Below, piece by piece: positions 1-10,290 of a DNA stretch of 64,000 nt (the first letter of the stretch is position 1; the number at the start of each line of letters is the position of its first letter). A model generated the notes under the pieces. The model did no database searches. It was not told where the DNA came from and saw only the letters and a program-made list of their open reading frames with translations. Position numbers and translations under genes: made by a program. Origin of the DNA: Daphnia pulex (lineage: Eukaryota > Arthropoda > Branchiopoda > Diplostraca > Daphniidae); contig NC_060019.1 in assembly GCF_021134715.1 (NCBI RefSeq), positions 496,001 through 560,000 of the forward strand. Direction: 5' to 3'.

Positions 1-1
1 G

Positions 2-353
2 CATCAGTGTATTCTTCGGCTGCTGAGTCAACGGGATGATGAAGATTATCTCGAGGCTCTGTGTGTACTATTGATTACGACTGGTAAAAATATGGAATCT
101 GCAAAAACCCCACAAATGGTTTGTCTGATTTTTGTCCTCCCACACTTTATATGCAAATTCAATTTACCTTATTTTTTTTATTTTTTTTTAGTCTGTTACG
201 GAGACAAATCGTGAAATTATGAATTCGTACTTCACTACTCTGGAGGCCATCGTGAAAAATCAAACAGTTTCGGAGCGTATCCTTTCCAAGATCCAAGAAG
301 TAATTGATCTACGCAAATGCGGTTGGTCTATCACAGCAGCTCATCGAGTTTAA
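2..353 (+). CDS. eIF4G-like MIF4G domain, C-terminal end (5' partial)
   Basis: Two exons, 2-118 and 192-353, are joined by a 73-bp GT-AG intron and read in one frame to a TAA stop. The first exon gives RLLSQRDDEDYLEALCVLL, then ITTGKNME; the second gives YFTTLEAIV, ILSKIQEVIDLRKCGW. These match the last two helical repeats of the MIF4G domain of eIF4G (family pattern LxxLLTTIGKxLD, then YFxxMxxIV and RIxFMLQDVxDLRxxxW). In eIF4G this domain binds eIF4A and RNA during translation initiation. A full eIF4G continues for hundreds of residues past this point, but here the frame stops eight residues after CGW. The gene is therefore a short MIF4G paralogue, an isoform or a truncated copy. The 5' part lies outside the window. 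Assignment to the MIF4G family is firm; the exact member is not. Confidence 0.7.
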
Positions 354-995
354 TCATCACTAAAGGTTTTAGCCTGTCTATCGTCCTGATCGTCCACTTT
401 TGGCCATGGAAAAGCACAAGCCAATCTAATTAGTCTCAGGGTAGCATTTCATTTAATTTCTGAATTGTTAATCGCATTGTTGCCGCTTACCTAACTGTCA
501 TCAATAGTTACCTGCATCGAGAATGTATCGCCTAGTTGCAGCAGGTGGGATTTTTTTTAAATCGGTTCTTTATTTCTTAATCAATGGAAAATTAAAATAA
601 ATTCGATTTCACCTTACCTCTCCCGTTTGTGCAATTCCTCAAAGTATGTCACCCCGTGAAATAACCTTCCGTTTCCTGTTTCTATAATTGTTTCATCTTC
701 TTAGCAGTGCGTCTGCCCATCTTGGTGATGTAATGTTACTTATTTAGCCACCGCTTGAATTCGTCTGATGAGCAGAAAAACCAAAGAACAACGAAAATAA
801 AACGTCGATCCATCCGGTGTGAAAGCGGATGATTCGTTTATTTTGTGCTGTCACGTTGCAGGGTTGCAGATTTGGCGAGTCGGTTGAACTATTATTATCT
901 CTATAGAAAATCTGTATGTTTTTCGCTTAGTTTTCATTTAATCACTGGTTCATATGCCACGATATTAATCAAATTCTGATTTTGTTTGTTAACAG
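354..995. other. Intergenic or intronic, no gene seen
   Basis: AT-rich DNA between the MIF4G stop and the first recognisable collagen exon. Further 5' exons of the collagen-like gene could lie here, but none shows a Gly-X-Y frame. No RNA gene or repeat was recognised. Confidence 0.4.
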
Positions 996-2303
996 AAGGG
1001 AAAGGAGTCAATGGCGAATCTTCTACGATTGTCGGAGTAAGTTTTCTTTGGTTAGACTTTTGTCAGAACATCTCGAAAATGATCTATTTCTGTTTTACCT
1101 CACTCGAGCGAATGTGACGTTGATTGGCCCAACTTATTCTCTTCCTCTAATTCTTATCCTCTCTTGACGGGTGAAATGAGCGGGCCAGCTTTTCTTGTCG
1201 GAGGGGATGAGATGTTCGATTAATAATTGAATGATGGGACCTCTGGCTTTGCACCGCTTCGAAATAATTCGACATATTTTGTGGATATCATTTTGATTGA
1301 TTGATTTTTTCTGAAACTAAAAAGGGCGGAGGCGTTTGTGGCTGCAACGAGAGTTCCATCATCGCCAAACTGGCCGAGCAAGTCAAACAGGGAGCGCCGG
1401 GTCCGCCGGGCGTTGACGGCAAACCTGGCATGACGGGCATTCCGGTAATATTATTCAAGACGGAATGAATTTTTTTAAAAATTTAATCATCTTTTTGGTG
1501 TCGCCTGTATAGGGAGCTCAAGGTCAGATGGGACCGACTGGACCTGAAGGCCCAGCTGGAGAGAAAGGAGAACGCTGCGATTCCGGGCCGGTTGGCAAAG
1601 AAGGGCCTTCTGGACCCAAAGGCGAGCCCGGTCGAGATGGATCACCTGGTGATCTAGGAAAACCTGGGCTACCAGGTACCAAAGGAGATCGAGGAACCGA
1701 CGGGGAAATGGGTCCTAAAGGCGACACTGGCGAGCCGGGATTGCCAGGAACGAAAGGCGAAATTGGCCCTGCATGTCCAGTTGGTACTTCGGTTATTTCC
1801 AGTGTCAAAGGAGACAAAGAAAATCAAGGAGATCGAGGCAAACGGGGCAAGCCAGGTCCTCCTGGACCTCCTGGACCTCCAAGCGAACCGTCCAAATCAG
1901 GTTACTTAACCAAAACAAAACTAACAAGCGAAACGAATAAAATTAACTTTCTGTTCCTCTTGACCTGCCTTAAATCTCAACAGTCTAATTCTAATCATCT
2001 AACCATTTCAATCGTCATAATAATAAAACCCAGGCTAGAAATTCCAACCAGGTACAGTCAAAATCCGAAAGTCTTTCTTGCAATTTTCTGTCTTTTTCTT
2101 CTTTCAAAAATGTTGTTTTATGCCAAAGTCCCGAATATTTCACAATGGGAATTTGGGGAGCCGGATGGGGGTGGACACTTTGTAACCGATTTCTTTTGGC
2201 AACTTTTGTAGGACCGTCTTCGTCGTCGCAAGGTGGTGAGGGGAGCCCAAAAGGTGTGGCGCCGGGAATAGTCATGCATCTGTTCTTGTGTACATCCATG
2301 TGA
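996..2303 (+). CDS. Collagen-like protein with Gly-X-Y repeats
   Basis: Four exons are supported by GT-AG borders and a continuous frame: 996-1036, 1325-1444, 1513-1900 and 2212-2303. Exon 2 encodes GGGVCGCNES, a short alpha-helical stretch (IIAKLAEQVKQG), and then the first triplets (APGPPGVDGKPGMTGIP). Exon 3 encodes about 110 residues of Gly-X-Y, including GPTGPEGPAGEKGE and GPPGPPGPP, with an interruption around GPACPVGTSVISSVKGD. The last exon gives GPSSSSQGGEG and ends at TGA, although GTGAGT immediately before that stop could be a splice donor to a further exon. The cysteines before the helix may link trimer chains. The product is presumably extracellular matrix or cuticle material. 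No start codon or signal peptide was found, so the 5' end is missing. A decayed partial copy lies at about 9.76-10.29 kb. Confidence 0.7.
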
Positions 2304-3102
2304 GTGTGGATGTATTCACGAGGACATGATTCATTCCTTTTCCTTCATCAAGTCTGGACTTTATTCATCCAGTTAAAACACCCACTCGATTAAGGTAGGA
2401 CTCAACAACCTTTTTTTCTTATCTGGTAGCTGTTCAATTTGTGCCATATTTTTACTCAATGGAGATTCAGGGGGTATTGAAGAGATGAAGAGTCACAATG
2501 AATGGGGGTTCAATTTGTTACGTCTTCGCTGAACGATTTCTTACGTCAAAAGTACCTTGAGCGATTCTTTATTTATCTGGTTGTTTTCCCTGTTTTTTCT
2601 CACAAAGAATCCAAACTTTCCTTTGAATTCTTGGATGATCAACTAAACCTTTAACATTTTTTTGTCTGGTGACTCATTTTCACCCTCGCTCGTCTCAATT
2701 TTGGGTTTCTCAATTGCATTTCTCTTTCTTTTGAATGAAATGAAATGTTATTCCGGAATTTTTATCGTCGTCTTGAGTTGCCCAAAAGCGCAAAAGCGTT
2801 CCCCCCTTTTATACTTGTGTAGCGTGAGAATTGGCGTTTGCAATTGGGAGGTTTTTTTCTCATTATGATTTCATCACGTATCAATTGACTTTCCTTTTGA
2901 ATGATTTAAACAGTGAGTACCCAACTATCTCTTTGAAATTACTGTTGAAATGAAGGTATCAAAAGGTATTCAGCAAAGTTTATTAGGGTATCCAACTGAA
3001 AACTCATTACAAAGGAAAATAATAATAAAATGGAATAATTAGAATGGATGTCATTTAGAAAAAAAGCAATCGTTGCCTTGGCAGTATCTTTCTAAAAACA
3101 TT
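2304..3102. other. Collagen 3' flank with a diverged copy near 10.1 kb
   Basis: No convincing coding sequence. Parts of 2394-2490 and 2665-2720 align by eye with 10076-10170 and 10240-10290 (shared strings such as GTAGGACTCA and TTCACC...CTCAATTTTGGGTT). The collagen duplication therefore extends past the exons. Confidence 0.5.
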
Positions 3103-4062
3103 TCAAGACTTGTCGTTTTTCATCTCGAGCTGCTGATGATGTTGAAGAAGTTGAAAAACGTCTGACGAGGAAATTCGAACTTCGCGGCCGGGTTCCAACA
3201 TTTTTTGGATGAGGTCGCGAACGGATTGCGGCTGAATTTCTGCGTAATTTGGGAAAATGCGTGATTAAAAATTAAAAATTTTGGTTTGTTAGAGACAATG
3301 GGACTTACTGTCTAGATGAACGGGATTATTTGAAAGTATATTAGCGGATGCTAGAACTCTTGAACCGAAAATATGTTGACCATTCAAAAGGTAGTAGCCG
3401 AAGACTAAGCCTTGAGAAAATACGTCGCTCTTGACTCATGTTCCTCTTTGATGTGCTGCTGTTTCATCTTTTCCATTTTCTTCTTCTTCTTGAATTTTGA
3501 TTAATACTATTTCAGGGGCATACCAATAATATCGGTGCCTCTGTTTGATCCACTGATTGAGTGACTTCCTCTTCTGTTGACCCGTTTGCTCAACCCGAAA
3601 TCGGCCCATTTCATCAATACTTTTTGAGTTAGTGGATCAACCCAAATGAGCACGTTTTGAGGTTTGATATCCCGATGGATTAGTTTCTTTTGGTGGATGT
3701 ACTCGAGTCCTCCGGCCAATTGATGAAGGACTCTAATTGCCGGTGGCATTGCTGGGCCAATGGTATTTTTTCGGGTCCTCATCTTTCAGGAATATATTGT
3801 CCAGTGAAGCGTTGCACAATTCGAGATAAAAATATCTAAAATAAGAAAATAGTCGTTAAAAGATTATTTTGTTTTATTTTTGACGACATTAGTCTTTTTT
3901 TTTCTACTTGTATACTGAATCACTTTTAACGTCAAACAACTTGACGACATTGGGATGGTCAAGTCTCTCCAATACCTTCTCGTCCATTGTCAATGTCAGT
4001 TAATTTGATTCGCTTGACAGCCACTGGAATCCCGCGCCAAGCGTCGTTTTCGTCAACCCCAT
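3103..4062 (-). pseudogene. Decayed IRE1-like kinase domain (copy D)
   Basis: Reading leftward from about 4062, the three-exon kinase plan of this array is recognisable but broken. Exon 1 keeps RGIPVAVKRI but changes frame before EKVLERLDHPNVVKLFDV. Exon 2 keeps LIHRDIKPQNVLIWVD and KWADFGLSKRVN, but has a frameshift before GPAMPP, another in the GTD-WYAPE segment, and an in-frame TGA just before KSDVF. The last exon (3103 to about 3232) is open, contains RDLIQKMLEPGREVRISSSDV, and ends in TGA. The catalytic HRD and DFG triplets survive, so this copy resembles a second domain of the double genes. Only one domain is present. With at least three frameshifts and a stop it is a pseudogene. Confidence 0.8.
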
Positions 4063-4467
4063 CTGCCTGTGAGAAATCATTTGGTTTTTCCTAACAGGGC
4101 GCTCATGATGATAATGATCATATGGAAATATTTGTTTGGCTTTCCTAATTGAGTTTCTCTTTCTCGTATCATTGACAATGATCGGTTGATGACCGCGCAA
4201 TTAACGACTCAACGTCTCATCCTTTTGAGTTGAATTGTTATTCGATATTTTTTATTTACGTCTTTTGATCCGTAGATTCCCTCATGTTACGAGATAGCGA
4301 GCGCATGTGCCCCCGACATCGCAAGCATTTAAAAAAAATAATAATAATGAAAATGAAATTTGCTGTTTGCTGCTTATTCGCACCGTTAGCTGTTTATTCT
4401 CATCTGGCTGTAATTGATGATAATAGATGAAACATTTTTAAAAATCTTGGAATTCATGTTGGGCAAA
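4063..4467. other. Spacer between pseudogene D and gene C
   Basis: AT-rich spacer. No kinase motif for a missing first domain of copy D is recognisable here. Confidence 0.4.
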
Positions 4468-5565
4468 TTAAACGTAGTCGAATTCAATGTGTCTTAGTTC
4501 TTTTGTGACATCCGATGAAGAAATTCTTTCCTTTGGGTCGGGATGGATCATTTTCTTAATCAGTTCGCGAGCGCTTTGCCATTCTATTTCTGTAAAAATA
4601 TTTAAATGTGCGATTAAGAAAGTAACATGATTACATTCTGATAAAGGGAAAACCTCAAATTTTAAAATAAATAATTAAAAGCGATATTTCTGCTATATGT
4701 AGCGACTTACTGTCTAGGTTGACCGGTTTGTCTCTGTATATGTTTGACTCAGGAAGTCCCCCAAAGAGATGACGTCCTTTTAAAAGATAATAGCCAAAGA
4801 CGAGCCCTTCGTTGAAGACGTCGCTTTTAATGGTTCCTCTTTGTTTCGCTTCAGAAAGACTAGTCTCTTCGTCGTTCAGTATTTTCAATATTTCCGGTGC
4901 GAACCATCCTTCTGCCCCTCTAACTTTACTCACTGTGTAGGTTTCACTTTTAACTATTTGCTTGCTAAACCCGAAATCGGCCCATTTCAACAAAACTTGT
5001 TTGATGTTTTCCGGATTCACCCAAATGAGGATGTTTTTGGGAGTAATATCCCGATGGATTACTTTCTTTTCGTGAATGTATTCTAATCCAGTAGCTAACT
5101 GAAGAAGAACGTCTTTTTGCGAGGGCATTGGTCCTCGATATTTCTTGGCAGATTCATCAGTTAAAAATAATTTGTCCAGGGAAGCAGCGCACAATTCGAT
5201 GGCGTAATATCTAAATATAGCCATTGAGAAAATTTAATTCATTTATATAAATTAAATGTTTACCTATTCTTCGAGTCGCTTTCCGCGTGGAAAAGTTTGA
5301 CGACATTCGGATGATTGAGCATTTGCAACGCTTCTTCCTCTCGTTGATTACTTTTAACTTTCGATAAAGGAATTTGTTTGACAGCCACTTGATTGTTATT
5401 CCACTCGCCTTGGAAAACTTCGCCATAACCTCCACTTCCCAAAATCTTGTTGAAATCAACTTTGATTTGTTTCAAACTTGGGGTATTGTTATCTTTTGAA
5501 TTGACCAATGGGTATTGCCTGCCCTTCGCCTTAAGTTGATTATTTTCAATTAATTTGGAATAATT
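4468..5565 (-). CDS. Gene C, intact second kinase domain
   Basis: Exons 5565-5264, 5210-4711 and 4589-4468 are fully open and encode one IRE1-like kinase domain of about 307 residues. Exon 1 begins after a CTAAG acceptor and has no ATG before the glycine loop. Its frame joins in phase 0 to the end of the preceding domain (donor GTATAAC at 5614, intron 49 bp). In order the domain shows the glycine loop GSGGYGEV, VAVK lysine, EEEALQML helix, HRDITPKN, ADFG, GWFAPE, KSDVFNEGLVFGYYLL and the C-terminal RELIKKMIHPDPKER helix. The HRD+2 lysine of Ser/Thr kinases is Thr here. If the LTR insertion upstream abolishes the full transcript, this half could only be expressed from an internal promoter, for which nothing is seen. 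Confidence 0.65.
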
Positions 5566-6367
5566 CTTAGATTAAAAAATTAAATTTGTCATGACACTTC
5601 CGCATTAGTTATACCATGATTTGTATGAGCTGTTGGACGACATCTGATGAACTAATTCGATTCATTGGGTTCGTTGTCAACATTTTTTCGATAAGTTCGC
5701 GTAAATCATCCTCCTCAATTCCTATTGACGTTTAAAATTGTTTTGAATTCGTGAATGAGGTCATTGTGTCAAAGAACTCGACTTACTTAATAGATTAACG
5801 GGGTTATTCTCAATGATATTTGTCTCAATCTGCATTCGGGAGCCAAAGAGATGAAAACCTTCCAACAGGAAATATCCGAAGACGAGCCCTTCCGCAAAAA
5901 CATCCGATTTGACTGTCCCTCTTTGTTGGGTTTCTGATCTACTGACCTCTTCCACTTCAAGTAATTTCAATATTTCCGGAGCGAACCAATGCAATGTTCC
6001 TTTGATTCCACTCATGGAACAAGTTCCCCTTTCGTTGACTTGTTTGCTTAATCCAAATCCAGACCATTTCATTAAAACTTGGTCAGTTTGTAATTGATTC
6101 ACCCAGATGAGGATGTTATGGGGTTTAATATTTCGATGGATAATTTTCTTTTGGTGAATGTACTCGAGTCCAATGGCCAATTGATGAATAACTTCAATCT
6201 CCGTTGGCATTGGGCCACGATATTTTTGCGGGTCGTCATCTTTCAAAAATAATCGATCGAGTGAGGCTTGGCATAATTCGAGAACGTAAAACCTGGAACG
6301 GAAGAATTCAAGGATTGCGCAATCATTTTACAACCATAGTTCTTATTTTATTAAACCGTTATACTTG

Positions 6368-6372
6368 GAATG
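6368..6372. repeat. Target site duplication, left copy
   Basis: GAATG immediately precedes the left LTR and is repeated exactly after the right LTR at 7841-7845. This is the 5-bp duplication expected for a copia-type integration. Confidence 0.9.
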
Positions 6373-6614
6373 TGTTGTTTTTTAACCTTCTCTACTTCTG
6401 AGAATGTTTTCTTTCAATGTTGCTTCAACGTATTGTGTGATACGTATGTCAACGTTTGTTCTCCCCCCCTTTTCTTGAGTCGAGACTAGTGTCGTCTTGC
6501 TTGCTACTCACTCACTCTCTTTTGTCTCAACAAAGAATGCAGTTCATTCTTTCTTAGCACCAAAGTGTTTCAACTAAACTAAGAGGTATTGCACCATAGT
6601 TTCTAATCTCAACA
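6373..6614 (+). repeat. Left LTR
   Basis: 242 bp, TGTTG...CAACA, followed directly by the primer binding site. No difference from the right LTR was seen. Confidence 0.92.
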
Positions 6615-6630
6615 GGTTATGGGCCCAGAG
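6615..6630 (+). other. Primer binding site (initiator Met tRNA type)
   Basis: GGTTATGGGCCCAGAG begins at the first base after the left LTR and matches the internal tRNA-iMet fragment used as primer by copia-type elements. Confidence 0.8.
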
Positions 6631-7137
6631 ATTGACGTTTATTTACCACTGTCGTATTTATAATCTGTACAAGTTCCCAAATTGAACGGAATACTCAATG
6701 ACACCATTGAATGCCCAAGTTGGACGGAATACTCAATGCACCATTGAATGCCCAGTACAAATTCTGGATGACAACAAATGCCCCTACATTAATGTCGAGG
6801 GAAGATCAACAGAAGAAGCAATCATTCTTGCCTGGCATGATCTAGATTTTAAAAGCCCAAGATTTTATTTTCAGTACTACTGAAACGAGTTGCCTAATCA
6901 ATCTAGAATCTCTGTTAAAGTCATTCACTTCTAAAATAAAACAATTTTCTTCTATCTCAAAAAGGAGTTCGAAACACCCTTTTGGATTGTACATCCTCTT
7001 TTATTATGTGGACACTTTTAACTCAACAATATGAGCAGAGCGCATCAGAAAAACAAACATGTTTTAATTGATCGCTTTCTTCCGCTACGAGTACGAAGCA
7101 GGAAATGATAATGGCGCATGTTTCAAAAAACAGAAAG

Positions 7138-7530
7138 CTTAGTTCATCAATTGCGTGATATGGGTACAATGCTTGACGATGATCAACTAATCACACAAGT
7201 TCTTATGACTCTCCCCGTGTAATACGCAAGTTTTCGAGAGGCCTGGGCACTTTTACAATCTACTGAACAAACAAGAAAGAAAAATGATAGCCAAAATTTT
7301 ACGTTTAAGAGTAGGCCTAATCAGGACGTGAAATGGCTCTGTTTATTGCAGCACAAACGTCGACGTCCTCACAACTCACATTCGCAAGACTTAGCCTATG
7401 TTCTTTCTGTGGTTTAAATAATCATGTTTTTGCCAATTGTCACGAGCGTAAACGCGAACAAGGTGAATCTCACGAATCTCAGCATGTAACAAACGCAAAC
7501 CAAGTTCAAAAACCAAGAAATCTAAAGTAA
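7138..7530 (+). pseudogene. Broken copia-type gag remnant with CCHC knuckle
   Basis: The first part reads LVHQLRDMGTMLDDDQ, then VLMTLPV, a TAA stop at 7220-7222, and FREAWALLQSTEQ, the usual end of a copia Gag core (LPxxYxxFxxAW). After a frame change, CSFCGLNNHVFANC gives a CX2CX4HX4C zinc knuckle followed by a basic tail. The stop and frame change show that it does not encode a working Gag. No pol sequence follows. Confidence 0.75.
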
Positions 7531-7598
7531 AAATTGGATTTAGTCTAAATCAAACATTAAATTATCGTTTCTCACGCTCCGTTCAGTTTAAGGGGTTG

Positions 7599-7840
7599 TG
7601 TTGTTTTTTAACCTTCTCTACTTCTGAGAATGTTTTCTTTCAATGTTGCTTCAACGTATTGTGTGATACGTATGTCAACGTTTGTTCTCCCCCCCTTTTC
7701 TTGAGTCGAGACTAGTGTCGTCTTGCTTGCTACTCACTCACTCTCTTTTGTCTCAACAAAGAATGCAGTTCATTCTTTCTTAGCACCAAAGTGTTTCAAC
7801 TAAACTAAGAGGTATTGCACCATAGTTTCTAATCTCAACA
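7599..7840 (+). repeat. Right LTR
   Basis: 242 bp, with no difference seen from the left LTR. Preceded by the purine tract AAGGGG near 7591 and followed by GAATG at 7841-7845. Confidence 0.92.
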
Positions 7841-7845
7841 GAATG
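7841..7845. repeat. Target site duplication, right copy
   Basis: GAATG, identical to 6368-6372. Removing the element and this copy restores the frame of kinase gene C exon 1. Confidence 0.9.
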
Positions 7846-8067
7846 TTCATCGCTGTCTATGTGAAATAGTTTGGCGACATTAAGGTGATTGCTGAGTTTC
7901 AGCAAAGTTGATTCTTCCTGTCGGGCTTCCCGTTCCTTTTTTGAATTGTTAGGGACTCGTTTGACGGCCACTGGAATCCCACGCCATTGCCCTTCAAATA
8001 CGGTGCCATATGCTCCTTTCCCCAACAACTTGCTACGGTCTAACGTCCATGTGGATTTTCCAAACAT

Positions 8068-9762
8068 GTTGAGGGATTTCGCTGAATTGTATCTCCTGGT
8101 TGTAGGAAAATTCACTTGATCTTGAGGGTGGATGTTAACGGTCAACGGGATAATCTTCTATACTTCTCTAATAGAAAAACAGTAAAGTTATATAGTAATA
8201 ATCTCCTAAAACCTTTTTAAAAAATCGGCACTGACTTGGTGTTTCTCTGATGGACGCAAGAAATTCCTTTAATTGTAAAGAAAAGGAAATTACTCGGGAA
8301 TTTGAATCACGTAGATGCGGTGTACGATGCGAAGAACAAAACGTTTATCCTCAAGGAATGGAACACACAAACTGCGTTTGTATGCACGATCGATGCTGAC
8401 GTGGCTCTGCCGCTCTGCCCTTAGGGTAGAGACTGAAGGTCGGTTTACTCGTTTCCCTGACGCTTTATTAGATGCGTGTCCATCACGTGCTCCGTCTGGT
8501 AGCTCGCCAGCTGTTGCCTTTTAAGGAATATGTCAAGACCCTATACTAAAACGGCAAACGATAAATGACCGTCACAGAAATGTCTTTTTTCTGTACAACT
8601 ACCAATGCAGATATAGGGGAAAGAAAATAAGGAAGATAAGGTCTCCTAATTTTCAGAATGAAACAAATTTACCATTTCAATAACATCTGCTTGAAAGCGA
8701 CTATCCTTTGCCCTTTGCATAGTTTATTGAGTTTATCTGCAGTTTTGCAATAATAAGAAACTAAATGCTATGTTCGTTCGGAAACTCTTTTTATGGAATC
8801 CAACTGATGAAAATCATTTACAAACAGATATAAAATATCAATAATAACAATATAAAAAATAACGTGTCATTAACAAAAAAAAAAGGCAACCATTTACCTA
8901 AGGTAAAGAAAACTTAAAATAGATTTTTCGACTGCTGTTTTGTATGGACCGCCCTTATTATGTGCCATGTTTTTGTGTCAGGTTGCCAGTTTAGTTCGTC
9001 TTGCGTAAAAATTGGTAGAACTTGTTCTATTTTCTCAATTTTTTTAAATAGTTATTTCGTTCATATCCTAGAATAAAGTTTTAACAGACTCAATAAGAGA
9101 ATTCTCGTCAAAAAAACAAAGAAAAAACAAAACCAAAAAAAAACGATTGAATATTTCATAGATGGCGTTGATTTCTTGTAAAAACCCTTCTTGGCGCCAA
9201 TCTCAAATCGAATATAAAAAATGTAGTAAGTAGTAAAATATAGAGACAGCTTCACCGTTCCCACGAACAATAGTTTTGCTTTTAGTTTAACTATTATCGT
9301 GTATTTATTGTCTTTGTGGAAAAGACAATTCCGATGTTTTAATTATTTTGATTTTGAAATAACGTAAACAATTGATTACTTTTCAAAATTAAAGAATTTA
9401 TTGCGCTGATTTAAAGACTCAATTAATACAAATAATCAAGTAAACTCGAACAACACAACAATTTAAATATTTATTATGTTGATAGAAAACTCAGTTGAGT
9501 TTTGACAATACTTTTTGAGTGTTTGTTGACATTTTGTGATGTCGCTCACGTTTTTCGCGGTTTTTCGTATCTGGTCTCTTGCACTGCACCGTGGTCTCCT
9601 TATGAAGACTTGTAAGTTAAAACCTTAAAAAATCTTCCCTCCTTGTGTTTTTTCTTGATGAAATTGCTAGGTCTCGTCAGTTAAGTGTAATTCACACCAT
9701 TTCGAGATAATTCGAAATTATGTGTTATTAATTTTGTATTGATTTTTGTCTTAAACAAAAAA
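8068..9762. other. Intergenic, upstream of gene C
   Basis: Mostly AT-rich. A 47-codon open stretch at about 8284-8424 (+), reading HVDAVYDAKNKTFILKEWNT, ends in TAG. It looks protein-like but has no partner exons and was not identified; it may be a transposon or gene fragment. Any gene C promoter should lie just right of 8067, but no clear TATA box was recognised. A TAGATGGCG motif occurs at 9159. Confidence 0.4.
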
Positions 9763-10290
9763 GGGCGGAGGTGTCTGTGGCTGCAAAGAGAGTTTCATCA
9801 TCGCCGAACAAGTCAAAACTGGCCGAGCAAGTCACACAGGGCGCGCTGGGCATCAACAACAAACCTGGCCGGTATTTAATACGACGAAAATTTTTTCAAC
9901 TTTAACCAACAAACATTTGATTATCTTTTGATCTTCTGTAGGGAGCTCAGATCAGAACCCTTGGGGAAATGGGTCCTATTGGCGGCCTTCCGGTTCCAGT
10001 TGGTACTTCGGTTCTTTCCTGTCTCGCGGAAGCGAAAGGAAATCAAGGAGATCGAGGCAACACCAATTCACTTAAGGTAGGACTCAGCAGCCTTTTCTCT
10101 TGTTTTATTAGTAGCTGCTCAATTTGTGCAAAAACTTCACTCTATGGAAATTAGGGGGGGGGGAGGGCGTTGAAGATGAAAGTGTTCATTTTATCTGTTT
10201 GTTGTCTTTTTGTTTGTCACCAAGATTCAACATTTTTTTTAGGTGACTCAATTTCACCGTCGATTTTCTCAGTTTTTGGGTTGGCAATTT
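9763..10290 (+). pseudogene. Decayed partial copy of the collagen-like gene
   Basis: Sequence from 9763 repeats exon 2 of the collagen-like gene (GGGVCGCKES, IIAEQVK, LAEQV), but with a small insertion, altered frame and loss of the Gly-X-Y triplets. From about 9942, GAGCTCAG, the GEMGP stretch, PVGTSVLS and KGNQGDRGN repeat fragments of exon 3, with most triplets deleted. Similarity continues past the exons to about 10290. The copy cannot encode a collagen helix. It lies to the left of kinase gene B just as the parent collagen lies to the left of kinase copy D, which suggests the two were duplicated together. Confidence 0.8.

Larger units (their letters stand above)
6373..7840 (+). mobile_element. 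Internally deleted Ty1/copia-type LTR retrotransposon
   Basis: A 1,468-bp element has two 242-bp LTRs that look identical along their whole length, both starting TGTTG and ending CAACA. It is flanked by the 5-bp duplication GAATG. GGTTATGGGCCCAGAG follows the left LTR directly and is the copia-type primer binding site for initiator methionine tRNA. A purine-rich AAGGGG lies just before the right LTR. The 984-bp interior holds only a broken gag-like region with a CCHC zinc knuckle; protease, integrase and reverse transcriptase are missing. The element is non-autonomous and must have been moved by a relative. Identical LTRs point to a recent insertion. It sits inside exon 1 of kinase gene C, in opposite orientation to that gene. 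Confidence 0.93.
4468..8067 (-). pseudogene. Gene C: double IRE1-like kinase split by an LTR element
   Basis: The ancestral gene has six exons read leftward. Exon 1 is 8067-7846 plus 6372-6365, cut by the LTR element at 6373-7840. The rest are 6292-5787, 5721-5615, 5565-5264, 5210-4711 and 4589-4468. With the element and one 5-bp target duplicate removed, the lengths sum to 589 codons in one frame, ATG to TAA. Domain 1 has LGKGAYGTV and VAVKRV, but HRNIKPHN instead of HRD and SGFG instead of DFG, so it has lost both catalytic aspartates. Domain 2 has LGSGGYGEV, VAVKQI, HRDITPKN (Thr where Ser/Thr kinases have Lys) and ADFGFSK. Fold motifs in both match IRE1 kinases: G-x-W-x-APE, KSDVFxEGLVFGY and a final MIHPDPKERISSSDV helix. 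There is no RNase domain, signal peptide or membrane segment. The insertion should prevent a normal product unless it is spliced out. Confidence 0.75.

Noticed and set aside
1524..1817. Long open frame on the minus strand opposite the collagen exon, Pro/Gly-rich
   Set aside because: It is the mirror of the Gly-X-Y codons; the plus strand reads as true collagen triplets.
6698..6883. ATG-started frame inside the LTR element
   Set aside because: Lies before the gag-like part, includes an internal direct repeat and matches no Gag motif; probably leader or decayed sequence.
8284..8424. 47-codon protein-like stretch ending in TAG
   Set aside because: Reads plausibly but has no start, splice partner or recognised relative, so not called as a gene.
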